Assembly: GCF_001645105.1 (NCBI RefSeq)
Contig: NZ_LKEG01000042.1
Location: forward strand, 62,001 to 126,000
DNA: 64,000 bases
Source: Pseudomonas marginalis
GTDB taxonomy: Bacteria; Pseudomonadota; Gammaproteobacteria; Pseudomonadales; Pseudomonadaceae
Direction of reading: 5' to 3'
Position 1 is the stretch's first letter; each line of letters begins with the position of its first letter. This document shows, piece by piece, positions 48,608-57,842 of this stretch. The notes under the pieces are model-generated. The model worked only from the letters and a program-made list of their open reading frames with translations, was not told where the DNA came from and ran no database searches. A program made the position numbers and the translations under genes.

Positions 48608-49150
48608 TCAGGCCTTGATGAAATGCTTGCGGTAATGCTGCAGCTCAGCAATCGACTCGCGAATATCGTCCAGCGCCAAGTGAGTGCTGCCTTTATGGAA
48701 GCTGTCTTTGACTTCCGGCGCCCAGCGCGCAGCCAGCTCTTTCAAGGTGGACACATCCAGGTTGCGGTAGTGGAAGTAGCTTTCCAGCCCCTTCATGTGC
48801 GTATAAAGGAAGCGCCGGTCCTGGCAGATGCTGTTGCCGCAGATCGGCGACTTGCCCTTGGGCACCCACTTTTCCAGGAAGGCGATGGTTTCAGCCTCGG
48901 CCTCAGCCATGCTGATGCGACTGTCGCGCACGCGCTGGGTCAGGCCGGAGTTGCCGTGGGTGCGGGTGTTCCACTCGTCCATGGTGGCGAGTACGGCGTC
49001 GCTGTGGTGGATGGCGATCACCGGACCTTCCGCCAAGGTGTTGAGGTTGCTGTCAGTGACAATGGTCGCCATCTCGATGATAACGTCGGTGTCGGGGTTC
49101 AGACCGGTCATTTCCAGATCGATCCAAATCAGGTTCTGTGGGTTTTGCAT
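48608..49150 (-). CDS. orn: Oligoribonuclease
   Basis: A 180-aa DEDDh-type 3'-5' exonuclease that clears dinucleotides, including pGpG from c-di-GMP breakdown. Exo I motif WIDLEMTGL, Exo II ([13 protein letters not shown]) and Exo III ([13 protein letters not shown], with the catalytic His and Asp) are complete. ATG 49150 gives [16 protein letters not shown]; the frame upstream is not coding. It is divergent from rsgA. Confidence 0.97.
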   Translation of the reverse strand: MQNPQNLIWIDLEMTGLNPDTDVIIEMATIVTDSNLNTLAEGPVIAIHHSDAVLATMDEWNTRTHGNSGLTQRVRDSRISMAEAEAETIAFLEKWVPKGKSPICGNSICQDRRFLYTHMKGLESYFHYRNLDVSTLKELAARWAPEVKDSFHKGSTHLALDDIRESIAELQHYRKHFIKA

Positions 49151-49258
49151 GGCTTGATTCTCTTGGCACCTTGGCGTAGCTGCGCAGTTTAGCAGGCAGG
49201 GGCGTGCTAGACTCGCGACCGTTTTATCTAACCTTTGCATTATCGACACGGAACACCA

Positions 49259-50290
49259 ATGGCCAAACGCCAGCTCAACCGTCGCCAAAACTGGCGCATC
49301 GAAAAGATTCAAGGCGAACGCGCCGCACGCGCCGCCAAACGCGAATCCTCCGCCGTGGAAGCGCTCGAGGGCGGCGACCTGGGCCCCGAGCAGACGGGCC
49401 TGGTGATCGCGCACTTTGGTGTGCAGGTCGAAGTCGAGGCGCTCGAAGGCGAACTCGCAGGGTCAGTGTCCCGTTGCCACCTGCGCGCCAACCTTCCTGC
49501 GCTGGTCACCGGCGATAAAGTGGTATGGCGGGCCGGCAACCAGGGTATCGGCGTGATCGTCGCCCAGTTGCCACGCACCACCGAACTGCGTCGCCCGGAC
49601 AGTCGTGGCCAGCTCAAGCCGGTAGCGGCCAACGTCGACATGATCGTCATTGTGTTCGCGCCGCTGCCCGAGCCCCATGCCAACCTGATTGACCGTTACC
49701 TGGTCGCCGCCGAGCACGCGGGCATTCGTCCGCTGCTGCTGCTGAACAAATTCGACCTGATTGACGAGCAGAACGCCCCAGCGCTCAACGCCTTGCTAGC
49801 GGTGTACCGCACCCTCGGCTACCCAGTGCTGGAAGTGTCGGCGCATCACGGCAATGGCATGGAACAGCTGCAACAGCAGCTGGACGGACGTATCAGCGTG
49901 TTTGTCGGCCAATCGGGCGTGGGTAAATCCTCGCTGGTCAACAGCCTGCTGCCGGAAGTCGACACCCGCGTGGGCCCACTGTCGGAACTGTCCGGCCAGG
50001 GCACTCACACCACCACCACCGCGCGACTGTTCCACTTCCCCGGCGGCGGTGAGCTGATCGACTCCCCGGGTATCCGCGAATTCGGCCTAGGCCACGTCAG
50101 CCGCAGCGACGTGGAAGCGGGCTTTATCGAATTCAACGACCTGATCGGCACCTGCCGCTTCCGCGATTGCAAACACGACCGCGAGCCGGGCTGTGCGCTG
50201 CTCAAGGCCTTGGAAGATGGACGTGTGCAGCAGCAGCGGATGAATAGCTATCGGTCGATTATTGCGAGTTTGCCCGAAAGCAGTTATTGA
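49259..50290 (+). CDS. rsgA: Ribosome small-subunit GTPase RsgA
   Basis: A 343-aa circularly permuted GTPase that helps late 30S maturation. An N-terminal basic tail ([18 protein letters not shown]) leads into an OB-fold; the G motifs run in permuted order: [16 protein letters not shown], and [10 protein letters not shown]; the C-terminal zinc knuckle uses the cysteines and histidine in [17 protein letters not shown] 49259 is the family start. Divergent from orn, as in many pseudomonads. Confidence 0.96.
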   Translation: MAKRQLNRRQNWRIEKIQGERAARAAKRESSAVEALEGGDLGPEQTGLVIAHFGVQVEVEALEGELAGSVSRCHLRANLPALVTGDKVVWRAGNQGIGVIVAQLPRTTELRRPDSRGQLKPVAANVDMIVIVFAPLPEPHANLIDRYLVAAEHAGIRPLLLLNKFDLIDEQNAPALNALLAVYRTLGYPVLEVSAHHGNGMEQLQQQLDGRISVFVGQSGVGKSSLVNSLLPEVDTRVGPLSELSGQGTHTTTTARLFHFPGGGELIDSPGIREFGLGHVSRSDVEAGFIEFNDLIGTCRFRDCKHDREPGCALLKALEDGRVQQQRMNSYRSIIASLPESSY

Positions 50291-50332
50291 GCGGCCATTT
50301 CTTGACACATATAAATGGCGGCGCAAAGCGCG

Positions 50333-50431
50333 CTAGTCCATTGATTTAACGGGGGCTGGCATCAAGAATTCGGAACAACTGGGTGGCTCGTCGACGCAAG
50401 CCAGCTTGAATTCGAAATCCCTGATGCTCAT
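50333..50431 (-). CDS. Possible 32-aa small protein
   Basis: ATG 50431 opens MSIRDFEFKLACVDEPPSCS and the frame ends at TAG 50333. A GGAGAG box lies five bases before the ATG, better than expected by chance. The peptide has two Cys and no membrane segment. It sits in a region rich in inverted repeats (GCATCA/TGATGC and GCCAGCTTG/CAAGCTGGC), so it may instead be an incidental frame inside a structured RNA. I do not recognise it. Confidence 0.3.
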   Translation of the reverse strand: MSIRDFEFKLACVDEPPSCSEFLMPAPVKSMD

Positions 50432-50531
50432 AATCTCTCCGTCACCAGCGCAAGCTGGCAGGAGTCTGGATCCTTTTCGGGGTTGATCCAGCGGCGCAGA
50501 AGGGGCGAAGCAAGCTCCACTGCGCGTCGAA

Positions 50532-50562
50532 TGAAGCCGCCTTCGGGCGGCTTTGCTTTTTG
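50532..50562 (+). terminator. Terminator-like hairpin upstream of the pemK-like gene
   Basis: AAGCCGCC-TTCG-GGCGGCTTT followed by GCTTTTTG. It stands 15 bases before the start codon of the MazF-like gene and could end an RNA transcribed through the rsgA-to-pemK gap. Confidence 0.75.
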
Positions 50563-50576
50563 TGGGGAATTAACGA

Positions 50577-50972
50577 TTGGCTCTCTACTATCACCCCAAA
50601 CAGGGCGATGTACTGCTCTGCGACTTCACACGAGGTTTTGTTGCCCCGGAGATGCTGAAGATCCGCAAGGTCGTCGTGATATCCCCTACTGCAACCCATA
50701 ATCGCAAACTCTGCACCGTGGTGCCGATCTCATCTACCGCTCCCGAGATACAGCACGACTGGCACCACTTGCTACGTACAAATCCACTTCAATCCGATGG
50801 CTACAAGGCGCTGTGGGTGAAGTGCGACATGATTTATACCGTCAGCTTCGAGTGCCTCGACAAACTCCATAGGAAGACCCGATCGAAAGGGCGCGAGTAC
50901 TTCGTCCCACGCCTCTGCACCGAGGACATGCGAGGCGTCATCAGCGGTGTCAAAGCCTATCTCCCGCTCTGA
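50577..50972 (+). CDS. PemK/MazF-like protein, solitary, TTG start
   Basis: A 131-aa protein with the MazF/PemK fold signature: YYHPKQGDVLLCDF near the N-terminus (the GDV-x4-DF strand), RKVVVISPTATHNRKLCTVVPIS, and VKCDMIYTVSFECLDKL toward the end. Members are mostly mRNA interferases paired with a small antitoxin gene. Here no antitoxin frame precedes or follows it. An in-frame stop (TAA 50571) closely precedes TTG 50577, and a GGGGA box lies nine bases before it, so TTG is the only reasonable start. Whether it is still a toxin, is neutralised by an unlinked antitoxin, or has been repurposed cannot be told. Confidence 0.75.
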   Translation: MALYYHPKQGDVLLCDFTRGFVAPEMLKIRKVVVISPTATHNRKLCTVVPISSTAPEIQHDWHHLLRTNPLQSDGYKALWVKCDMIYTVSFECLDKLHRKTRSKGREYFVPRLCTEDMRGVISGVKAYLPL

Positions 50973-50983
50973 CCAGAAATTAA

Positions 50984-51012
50984 AATGCCCCGATCAGTCG
51001 GGGCGTTTTAAT
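50984..51012. terminator. Bidirectional terminator between pemK-like and motB
   Basis: AAAATGCCCCGA and TCGGGGCGTTTT pair around a short loop, with A/T flanks on both sides. It serves the pemK-like gene and the convergent motAB operon. Confidence 0.85.
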
Positions 51013-51035
51013 GGGTGGTGCCTATAGGATGTGGC

Positions 51036-52055
51036 TTACGACCCAGCCTTAGGCACCGTAGGATCCTTCACCCCACCCTCATCAAACAGATTCAGCTTCT
51101 GGCGCAGCTCATGCGCCGGCAATGGCTCTTGCCCTGGCGGAATGGCGTTCGGATCGGTCGGAACTTCACCCGGTGCGCCTGCGCCCGGAGTGGGCTGCGG
51201 AGCCGGCGGCTGATCACCTTCAATCGCACGTTGGGCCTTTTTGGTCAGCACGACGATATCGATACGGCGGTTGATCGGGTTGAACGGCTCCTTGTGATCA
51301 AACAGCTGCGACGATGCAAACCCCACCACCCGCGCCACTTGCGGGTCCGGGTAACTGCCGGCCACCAGCGCGCGACGTGCGGCGTTGGCACGGTTGGCCG
51401 AAAGCTCCCAGTTGCCGAAGTCGCCCTGGCCCGCATACGGCTTGGCGTCGGTGTGGCCGCTGATGCTGATCTTGTTCGGCACCGCCTTGATGGTGTCGGC
51501 CATGGCCAGCAGGATGTCTTCAAAGTACGGCTTCAGGCGCGCACTGCCCGAGTCGAACATCGGCCGGTTGGCCGCATCGGTGATCTGGATGCGCAAGCCG
51601 TCCGGGGTGATCTCGAACGAAATCTGGTCCTTGAACTTCAGCAGTTGCGGGTTTTCCTCAACCTTGGTCTGCAGTTCTTGCAGCAACAGTTCCAGGCGCT
51701 CTTGCTCAACCTGCTCGGCCATGGCCTCAACGGTATCGCGCTCGATAGGGATCTTTTCCTGAGGCGCTTCGGTTTTGACTTCCGGGTTGATGGTGCGCTC
51801 AGGCGCCAACTGCGGCGAACCGCCCAGGTCGATCACGAAGGGCGTGCCACTTTCCGAGAAACCAATGGGGTCTTTGAAGTAGCCGGCGATGGCAATCTTC
51901 TGTTCCGGCGTGGCGGTGGACATCAGCCACAGCACCAGGAAGAACGCCATCATCGCCGTCGCAAAGTCGGCGAAGGCGATTTTCCAGGCGCCACCATGGT
52001 GCCCCGCAGCGAAGCGCTTGACGCGCTTGATGATTATCGGCTGGTTGTTTTCCAT
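51036..52055 (-). CDS. motB: Flagellar motor stator protein MotB
   Basis: A 339-aa protein with one membrane helix (FADFATAMMAFFLVLWLM, carrying the proton-accepting Asp of the FADF motif) and a periplasmic OmpA-like peptidoglycan-binding domain (ISISGHTDAKPY, NWELSANRANAARRAL, NRRIDIVVL). The Pro/Gly-rich C-terminal tail is poorly conserved. It forms the stator with MotA, anchored to the wall. The gene follows motA by three bases. Pseudomonads commonly carry a second set, MotCD, elsewhere. Confidence 0.96.
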   Translation of the reverse strand: MENNQPIIIKRVKRFAAGHHGGAWKIAFADFATAMMAFFLVLWLMSTATPEQKIAIAGYFKDPIGFSESGTPFVIDLGGSPQLAPERTINPEVKTEAPQEKIPIERDTVEAMAEQVEQERLELLLQELQTKVEENPQLLKFKDQISFEITPDGLRIQITDAANRPMFDSGSARLKPYFEDILLAMADTIKAVPNKISISGHTDAKPYAGQGDFGNWELSANRANAARRALVAGSYPDPQVARVVGFASSQLFDHKEPFNPINRRIDIVVLTKKAQRAIEGDQPPAPQPTPGAGAPGEVPTDPNAIPPGQEPLPAHELRQKLNLFDEGGVKDPTVPKAGS

Positions 52056-52058
52056 GGC

Positions 52059-52910
52059 TTAGCGACCGCGAACCGCTTGTTCCAACTCGGCGAAGCTCGG
52101 GCGATGCTTGGGGTACAGCACTTTACGACCGAACTCCACCGCCAGCGACGGCGGCATGCCGGAAGCGGAAGCCACCAGGCTGGCCTTGATCGATTCGTAC
52201 AGGTTGATTTCTTCCTTGGCGTCATGGGCCAGGGAGGTGGCCAACGGACCGAAGAAGCCGTAAGCCGCGAGAATACCGAAGAAGGTACCGACCAGTGCCG
52301 CACCGACGTGCATACCGATGGCGGCTTGGTCGCCTTCACCCAGGGAAGCCATGGTCACCACAATACCGAGTACCGCCGCGACGATACCGAAACCCGGCAT
52401 ACCATCAGCGACACCGGTCACGGCGTGGGACGGGTGCTCCAGCTCTTCTTTAAGGCTGAACAACTCCATGTCGAACAGGCCTTCCAGCTCATGGGGAGCC
52501 ATGTTGCCGGAGGACATGATGCGCAAGTAGTCACAGATGTAGGCGGTCATGCGCTCATCTTTGAGCACGGCCGGGTACTTGGCGAAAATCGGGCTGGCCG
52601 CAGCGTCCTCGATGTCACCTTCGATCGCCATCATGCCTTCGCGGCGGCTCTTGTTGAGGATCTCGTAGACCAGGCCCAACACCTCCAGATAGAAGGTGTG
52701 GGTGAAGCGTGAACCGAACATGCCCAGGGATTTCTTGACCACGTGCATCGTCATGTAGCCGGGGTTCGCCTGCAAGAATGCGCCGAATGCCGCACCACCG
52801 ATGATCAGCACTTCGAAGGGCTGGATCAGCGCAGCAATTTTACCGTGGGACAGGACGTACCCACCGAGCACACTTGCGATGACGACAATGATGCCGATAA
52901 TTTTAGCCAT
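52059..52910 (-). CDS. motA: Flagellar motor stator protein MotA
   Basis: A 283-aa protein with four membrane helices and a large cytoplasmic loop between the second and third that contacts the rotor. The conserved MotA/ExbB blocks GGYVLSHGKIAAL, EGLFDMELFSLKEELEHPS (loop), PGFGIVAAVLGIVVTM and GTFFGILAAYGFFGPLA are intact. It precedes motB on the same strand. A near-consensus FliA (sigma-28) promoter stands about 70 bases upstream of its ATG. Confidence 0.97.
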   Translation of the reverse strand: MAKIIGIIVVIASVLGGYVLSHGKIAALIQPFEVLIIGGAAFGAFLQANPGYMTMHVVKKSLGMFGSRFTHTFYLEVLGLVYEILNKSRREGMMAIEGDIEDAAASPIFAKYPAVLKDERMTAYICDYLRIMSSGNMAPHELEGLFDMELFSLKEELEHPSHAVTGVADGMPGFGIVAAVLGIVVTMASLGEGDQAAIGMHVGAALVGTFFGILAAYGFFGPLATSLAHDAKEEINLYESIKASLVASASGMPPSLAVEFGRKVLYPKHRPSFAELEQAVRGR

Positions 52911-52977
52911 AGGAGATGAGTACTTGCGCCGTCGGGTTCATGGACATATTGGGGGGAACTGAAAACTCTTGTTCCTC

Positions 52978-53004
52978 TTATCGGCAAAACTGCGCCAGAC
53001 TATA
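52978..53004 (-). promoter_or_regulatory. FliA (sigma-28) promoter of motAB
   Basis: On the minus strand: TATAGTCT, 11-base spacer, GCCGATAA. The -10 is a perfect match to the sigma-28 consensus and the -35 differs from TAAAGTTT at two positions; the spacing is exact. It puts motAB in the late flagellar class. Confidence 0.85.
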
Positions 53005-53076
53005 GCCCGTTAAGGCGAAAAGCCAGTTCGGCCCGCTCCGGGTGTGTTGACCGCAAGTGATGATCGCGCCCCAATC

Positions 53077-54612
53077 ATGGCTAATGAAACGACAGTCCCA
53101 ACTGCTAAACCTACCTCTCTCGCCGCTTGGATCAAGCGCCTGGACGATGTGCTGCTGCCTGTTCCACAGGCCAGCCACGACCGTGTGTGCAAGGGCATCC
53201 GCGACAGCCGCAGTTCATTGCGGGATATTGCCGAGCTGATGCAAGACAGCCCGGCGCTGGTGCTCAGCGTGATGCGCGAGGCCAACAGCCACACCCACGG
53301 CAGCCTGGCTGAGCCGGCAGAAAATCTCGAAGTGGCGCTTAACCGCCTGGGCCTCAAGCGCGCCGAAGAACTGCTGGCGCGCTTGCCCGCAGTGCCCGAA
53401 AACGAGATTCCCGTGGCACTGCGCCAATTGTTGCTGGTGAGCCAGCACGCTTCGCAGCAAGCCAACGGTTTGTTCGGCAGCCGCCTGGCGCGCCTGTGGC
53501 AAGACATTCATTGGGGTAGCCTGCTGTTTCTGTCGCCGCTGTGGCCGATGGCAGTCGCGTACCCCAAACTCCTGGAAGAATGGGAACTGCGGGTGATCCA
53601 TAAAGGCCAATCGGCCCGCGAGGTGGAACAGGCCTTATTCGGCGTGCGCCTGCTGGACCTGTGCGTCGGCCTGACCGAAGCCTGGCACCTGCCGATCTGG
53701 GTATCCCAGGGCTACAAGCTGCTGTTGACCGAACAGCGTTTGCTGGTCAAGGCGCTGCATATCGCCCGCGAAGAAGACCCCCTGCGCCATCAACAATTGC
53801 TCGACGCCGAACCCAACCTGCGCCGCTGGCTCAACCAGCCGGCCAATACGGTGTTGCTGGCCAACGGCCTGGCGATGTCGGCCCAGGAGTCTTGGACCTG
53901 CCCGCATACCGAGCGCTGGCAGCGCCTCACGGCGCTGTACCTGCAACAGCCGTTGGGCGAGGTGCAACAACAGGTTCACCAGCAAGCCGTCGCCAGCGCC
54001 CGCAACACGTTGATGCCTGACCTCTGGCACCCGGCGCTGTCGCTGATCTGGCCCTGGCATGTGCAGAAAATTCATCGCGGCCTGCTACCCGCGCCACCGC
54101 CCACCGCCGAGGCCCTGGCCGTGTGGCGCAAGCGCTGCACCGAGCTGCTGGTAGAGCCCAGCCGCTTTGCCAACGCCATGCACCTGACCACGTGCGCCAA
54201 GGAGGCCTTGGTGGCCAGCGGCATGCAGCGGGTCATGTTGCTGATGACCGATCGCGCGCAGAGCATGTTGCGCGTGCATCAGGTCGACGGCCTGCCGAAA
54301 GACGCAGCCAACCTGAGCCTGGACGTGGTCAACAGCACGCTGCTGCAGCGCCTGCTGGAAAAGTCCGCCCAGGTGCGCCTCACGCCGGACAACCACGCGC
54401 AGTTCTCGGCACTGCTACCGCCGATCCTGCGCCGCCTGTTTACTGGCGAACACCTGTTGCTACGCTCCCTGAGCTGCAATGGCAAGGTGGTGATGCTGAT
54501 GGTGGCCGACCAGGGTGGCGGGCCGTTCTCGGAAACCACCGTGCAAGCCTTCGGCAAAACCGCCCAATGCATCGAGAAAGCCCTGCACTGCTTTACCAAC
54601 CGCAGCGCCTGA
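53077..54612 (+). CDS. HDOD domain-containing protein
   Basis: A 511-aa soluble protein. The first ~200 residues form an HDOD domain (SLRDIAELMQDSPALVLSVM and the LGLKRAEELLARLP helix), a non-enzymatic relative of HD phosphohydrolases often acting in signalling or stress regulation. The last ~150 residues resemble a GAF-like sensor (MQRVMLLMTDRAQSMLRV). ATG 53077 follows upstream sequence shared with the divergent motA promoter region. It is plausible, but unproven, that it works in motility or second-messenger control like other HDOD proteins of pseudomonads. Confidence 0.8.
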   Translation: MANETTVPTAKPTSLAAWIKRLDDVLLPVPQASHDRVCKGIRDSRSSLRDIAELMQDSPALVLSVMREANSHTHGSLAEPAENLEVALNRLGLKRAEELLARLPAVPENEIPVALRQLLLVSQHASQQANGLFGSRLARLWQDIHWGSLLFLSPLWPMAVAYPKLLEEWELRVIHKGQSAREVEQALFGVRLLDLCVGLTEAWHLPIWVSQGYKLLLTEQRLLVKALHIAREEDPLRHQQLLDAEPNLRRWLNQPANTVLLANGLAMSAQESWTCPHTERWQRLTALYLQQPLGEVQQQVHQQAVASARNTLMPDLWHPALSLIWPWHVQKIHRGLLPAPPPTAEALAVWRKRCTELLVEPSRFANAMHLTTCAKEALVASGMQRVMLLMTDRAQSMLRVHQVDGLPKDAANLSLDVVNSTLLQRLLEKSAQVRLTPDNHAQFSALLPPILRRLFTGEHLLLRSLSCNGKVVMLMVADQGGGPFSETTVQAFGKTAQCIEKALHCFTNRSA

Positions 54613-54669
54613 TGCTTGCGCTACAATCGCGGTCCTTTAATGCCAACATTTGTGCCCAGGAGACCTCAC

Positions 54670-55485
54670 ATGCCTGACTTCTCTGGCTTGCCGCTGGTGA
54701 TCGAAGCCGGCGACCTGCTCGGCCGCCTGGAGGCCGAACACCTGATTCTGGTGGACCTCACCAGTGCCGCCCGCTACGCCGAAGGGCATATCCCCGGCGC
54801 GCATTTCGTTGACCCCAAGCGCACCCAGTTGGGCCAGGCGCCGGCGCCCGGTTTGCTGCCCAACAAAGCTGACCTGGAAGCACTGTTCGGCGAATTGGGC
54901 CATACCCCCGACGCCACCTACGTGGTCTATGACGACGAAGGCGGCGGCTGGGCCGGGCGTTTTATCTGGATGCTCGATGTGATCGGCCACCAGAAATACC
55001 ACTACCTTGACGGCGGCCTGCTGGCGTGGCTGGACGAAAAACACCCGGTCTCCACCGACGTGCCCGCCCCAGTCGGCGGCCCGGTCAGCCTGACGCTGCA
55101 CGACGGCCCCACCGCCACCCGTGAATACCTGCAAAGCCGCCTGGGCGCGGCCGACCTGGGCATCTGGGACGCACGCGGCCCGCTGGAGTATTCCGGCGAG
55201 AAGGTGCTGGCGGCCAAAGGCGGGCACATCCCCGGCGCGGTGAACTTCGAATGGACGGCCGGCATGGACAAGGCACGCAACCTGCGTATCCGCCGCGACA
55301 TGCCGCAGATCCTCGAAGACCTCGGGCTGACCAAAGACAAAGAAATCATCACCCACTGCCAGACTCACCACCGCTCTGGCTTCACCTACCTGGTGGCCAA
55401 GGCACTCGGTTATCCGCGAGTCAAAGGTTATGCCGGTTCCTGGGGCGAATGGGGCAACCACCCCGACACCCCCGTCGAGATTTAA
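54670..55485 (+). CDS. rhdA: Thiosulfate sulfurtransferase (rhodanese) RhdA
   Basis: A 271-aa tandem-rhodanese protein. Only the second domain is active: nucleophile Cys230 in the ITHCQTHHRSG loop, the same CQTHHR active site known from Azotobacter RhdA; the first domain has DDEGGG in its place. It moves sulfane sulfur from thiosulfate to cyanide or other acceptors. ATG 54670 has an AGGAG box (CCAGGAGACCTCACATG). psd follows 16 bases later, so the two are probably co-transcribed. Confidence 0.95.
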   Translation: MPDFSGLPLVIEAGDLLGRLEAEHLILVDLTSAARYAEGHIPGAHFVDPKRTQLGQAPAPGLLPNKADLEALFGELGHTPDATYVVYDDEGGGWAGRFIWMLDVIGHQKYHYLDGGLLAWLDEKHPVSTDVPAPVGGPVSLTLHDGPTATREYLQSRLGAADLGIWDARGPLEYSGEKVLAAKGGHIPGAVNFEWTAGMDKARNLRIRRDMPQILEDLGLTKDKEIITHCQTHHRSGFTYLVAKALGYPRVKGYAGSWGEWGNHPDTPVEI

Positions 55486-55501
55486 GGTTTAAGGACAGTA
55501 A

Positions 55502-56362
55502 ATGAAAAAGCAGTTGTTTATCCTCAGCCAGTACTTGCTGCCGCACCACCTGCTGTCGCGCCTGGCAGGCTGCATTGCCGAGTGCCGCGTGCGCTGGTTC
55601 AAGAATACCTTCACCGCCTGGTTCGCCAAGCGCTATCAAGTGGACATGTCCCAGGCCTTGGTTGAGGACCTGACCGCTTATGAGCACTTCAACGCCTTCT
55701 TCACTCGCGCATTGAAAGACGGCGCACGCCCACTGGATCAAACCCCTGGTGCGGTGTTGAGCCCCGCCGATGGCGCAGTCAGCCAGCTTGGCCCGATCGA
55801 GCATGGTCGTGTGTTCCAGGCCAAAGGCCACAGCTTCAGCGTGCTGGAACTGCTGGGTGGCGATGCGGCCTTGTCGGCGCCGTTCATGGGCGGCGATTTC
55901 GCCACCGTTTACCTGTCGCCGAAAGACTACCACCGCGTGCACATGCCACTCGCCGGCACTCTGCGCGAGATGGTCTACATCCCTGGACGTATCTTCTCGG
56001 TGAACCAGACCACCGCGGAAAACGTACCCGAGCTGTTCGCACGTAACGAGCGCGTTGCGTGCATCTTCGACACCGAACGTGGCCCGATGGCCGTGGTATT
56101 GGTGGGCGCGATGATTGTGGCGTCGATTGAAACCGTGTGGGCCGGGCTGGTGACGCCGCCGAAGCGCGAGCTGAAAACCTTCCGCTATGACGAAGCGGCA
56201 CGTGCGCCGATTCACCTGGAGAAAGGTGCGGAGCTGGGTCGCTTCAAACTGGGTTCGACCGCAATCGTGCTGTTCGGGCCGGATCAGGTGAAGTGGGCGG
56301 AAGAATTGGTGGCGGGCAGCCCAGTGCAAATGGGCCAAGGCATCGCACTGCCAAACGCCTGA
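55502..56362 (+). CDS. psd: Phosphatidylserine decarboxylase proenzyme
   Basis: A 286-aa inner-membrane enzyme that makes phosphatidylethanolamine. It self-cleaves between Gly251 and Ser252 of the LGST motif ([12 protein letters not shown]), turning the Ser into the pyruvoyl cofactor on the 35-residue alpha chain. The conserved [20 protein letters not shown] and PGRIFSVN segments are intact. Start ATG 55502 follows AAGGACAGTAA. Confidence 0.97.
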   Translation: MKKQLFILSQYLLPHHLLSRLAGCIAECRVRWFKNTFTAWFAKRYQVDMSQALVEDLTAYEHFNAFFTRALKDGARPLDQTPGAVLSPADGAVSQLGPIEHGRVFQAKGHSFSVLELLGGDAALSAPFMGGDFATVYLSPKDYHRVHMPLAGTLREMVYIPGRIFSVNQTTAENVPELFARNERVACIFDTERGPMAVVLVGAMIVASIETVWAGLVTPPKRELKTFRYDEAARAPIHLEKGAELGRFKLGSTAIVLFGPDQVKWAEELVAGSPVQMGQGIALPNA

Positions 56363-56384
56363 TTCGAACGCTATGAGGTCTAAT

Positions 56385-56472
56385 GTGGGAGGGGGCTTGC
56401 TCCCGATGGCGGTGTGTCAGCCAACTTATCTGCTGACTGATACACCGCTATCGGGGGCAAGCCCCCTCCCAC
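56385..56472. repeat. REP doublet, architecture 1
   Basis: Inward arms GTGGGAGGGGGCTTGCTCCC and its partner ending CCCAC at 56472; spacer GTGTGTCAG...CTGATACACC nearly the same as at 2384. It lies between convergent psd and serB. Confidence 0.9.
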
Positions 56473-56494
56473 ATTTTGAACTGCGTTTATTCAG

Positions 56495-57709
56495 TTAAAG
56501 CTGACCATCGCGGTCGCGGAAGCCCAACAGATACAACACCCCGTCCAGCCCCAACGTCGAAATCGCCTGCTTGGCCGACTGTTTCACCAGCGGCTTGGCA
56601 CGGAACGCCACGCCCAATCCGGCAATCGCCAGCATTGGCAAGTCATTGGCCCCATCGCCGACCGCAATGGTCTGCTCCAGGCGCAGACCTTCCTTGTTGG
56701 CCAATTCCTTCAGCAAGTCCGCTTTGCGCTGGGCGTCGACAATCGGCTCCACCGCCACGCCGGTCACCTTGCCATCCACCACTTCCAGCTCGTTGGCGAA
56801 CACATAGTCGATGCCCAGCTTGGCCTGCAATTGCTTGGCGAAGTAGGTGAAGCCGCCCGACAGAATGGCGGTCTTGTAACCCAGGCGCTTGAGTTCGGCG
56901 AACAGGGTTTCGGCGCCTTCGGTCAGGCGCAGGGAGGCGCCGATGGCGTCCAGCACGCTCACGTCCAGGCCCTTGAGCAGCGCGAGGCGCTCTTTGAAGC
57001 TGGCGCGAAAATCGAGTTCACCGGCCATGGCGCGCTCGGTGATTGCGGAAACCTGCTCGCCCACGCCGGCTGCCTTGGCCAGTTCGTCGATGACTTCAGC
57101 TTCGATCAGCGTCGAGTCCATGTCGAACACCGCCAGGCGACGGTTGCGACGGAACAGCGAATCCTCCTGAAAGGCGATATCGACGTTCAGTTCCTGGGCC
57201 ACGCTGAGAAATTCGGCGCGCAGGGCTTGCGGGTCGGCCGGTTCACCGCGCACGGAGAACTCGATGCAGCCCTTGCCCTTGTCGGCCGGGGTGTCCAGCG
57301 GCATGCGACCCGACAGACGGTCGATATGGTCGATATTCAGGCCATAGTGCGCGGTGATGGAGCTGACGCGCTGCAGTTGCTCGGCGGTGACCTTGCGGGT
57401 CAGCAGCGTCACGATATGGCGTTTCTTGCCCTGGCCGGCGACCCACTGCTGGTAGTCCTCTTCGGACACCGGCGTGAAACGCACCTGCTGGTCCAGCTTG
57501 TAAGCCGTAAACAGGATGTCCTTGAGTACTGAAGACGCCTGTTCCGTGCTCGGGATCTCGACCAGGATCCCGAACGACAGGGTGTCGTGGATCACCGCCT
57601 GGCCGATGTCGAGAATGTTCACACCACCCTGGGCCAGCACTCCCGTAATAGCCGCAGTAAGACCCGGGCGGTCTTCACCAGTGATGTTAATCAGGACAAT
57701 TTCGCGCAA
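56495..57709 (-). CDS. serB: Phosphoserine phosphatase
   Basis: A 404-aa HAD-family enzyme, the last step of serine biosynthesis. Two N-terminal ACT-type regions (INITGEDRPGLTAAITG, then HIVTLLTRKVTAEQL) precede the HAD domain with nucleophile Asp196 and Asp198 in AVFDMDSTLIEAE, and VGDGANDLPML near the end. The start is TTG 57709 (MREIVLINITGED), supported by a GGGGG stretch upstream and the family N-terminus. It is divergent from the YtjB-like gene, the same neighbourhood as serB/ytjB in E. coli. Confidence 0.95.
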   Translation of the reverse strand: MREIVLINITGEDRPGLTAAITGVLAQGGVNILDIGQAVIHDTLSFGILVEIPSTEQASSVLKDILFTAYKLDQQVRFTPVSEEDYQQWVAGQGKKRHIVTLLTRKVTAEQLQRVSSITAHYGLNIDHIDRLSGRMPLDTPADKGKGCIEFSVRGEPADPQALRAEFLSVAQELNVDIAFQEDSLFRRNRRLAVFDMDSTLIEAEVIDELAKAAGVGEQVSAITERAMAGELDFRASFKERLALLKGLDVSVLDAIGASLRLTEGAETLFAELKRLGYKTAILSGGFTYFAKQLQAKLGIDYVFANELEVVDGKVTGVAVEPIVDAQRKADLLKELANKEGLRLEQTIAVGDGANDLPMLAIAGLGVAFRAKPLVKQSAKQAISTLGLDGVLYLLGFRDRDGQL

Positions 57710-57842
57710 GGCGCACCCCCAGGCTGGAAAAAAACCGCATTCTACCCACTTTCAGTGACCATCGGGCACAGCCAGCGCTTTGCCGGTCCTAGGGCTGTCG
57801 CTATACTGCGCGTCAACTTCACGGACCAAGAGCCGAGCGCAA

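Noticed and set aside
50302..50330. TTGACA at 50302 as the promoter of an RNA in the rsgA-pemK gap
   Set aside because: The -35 word is perfect, but 16-18 bases downstream there is only GC-rich sequence with no acceptable -10.
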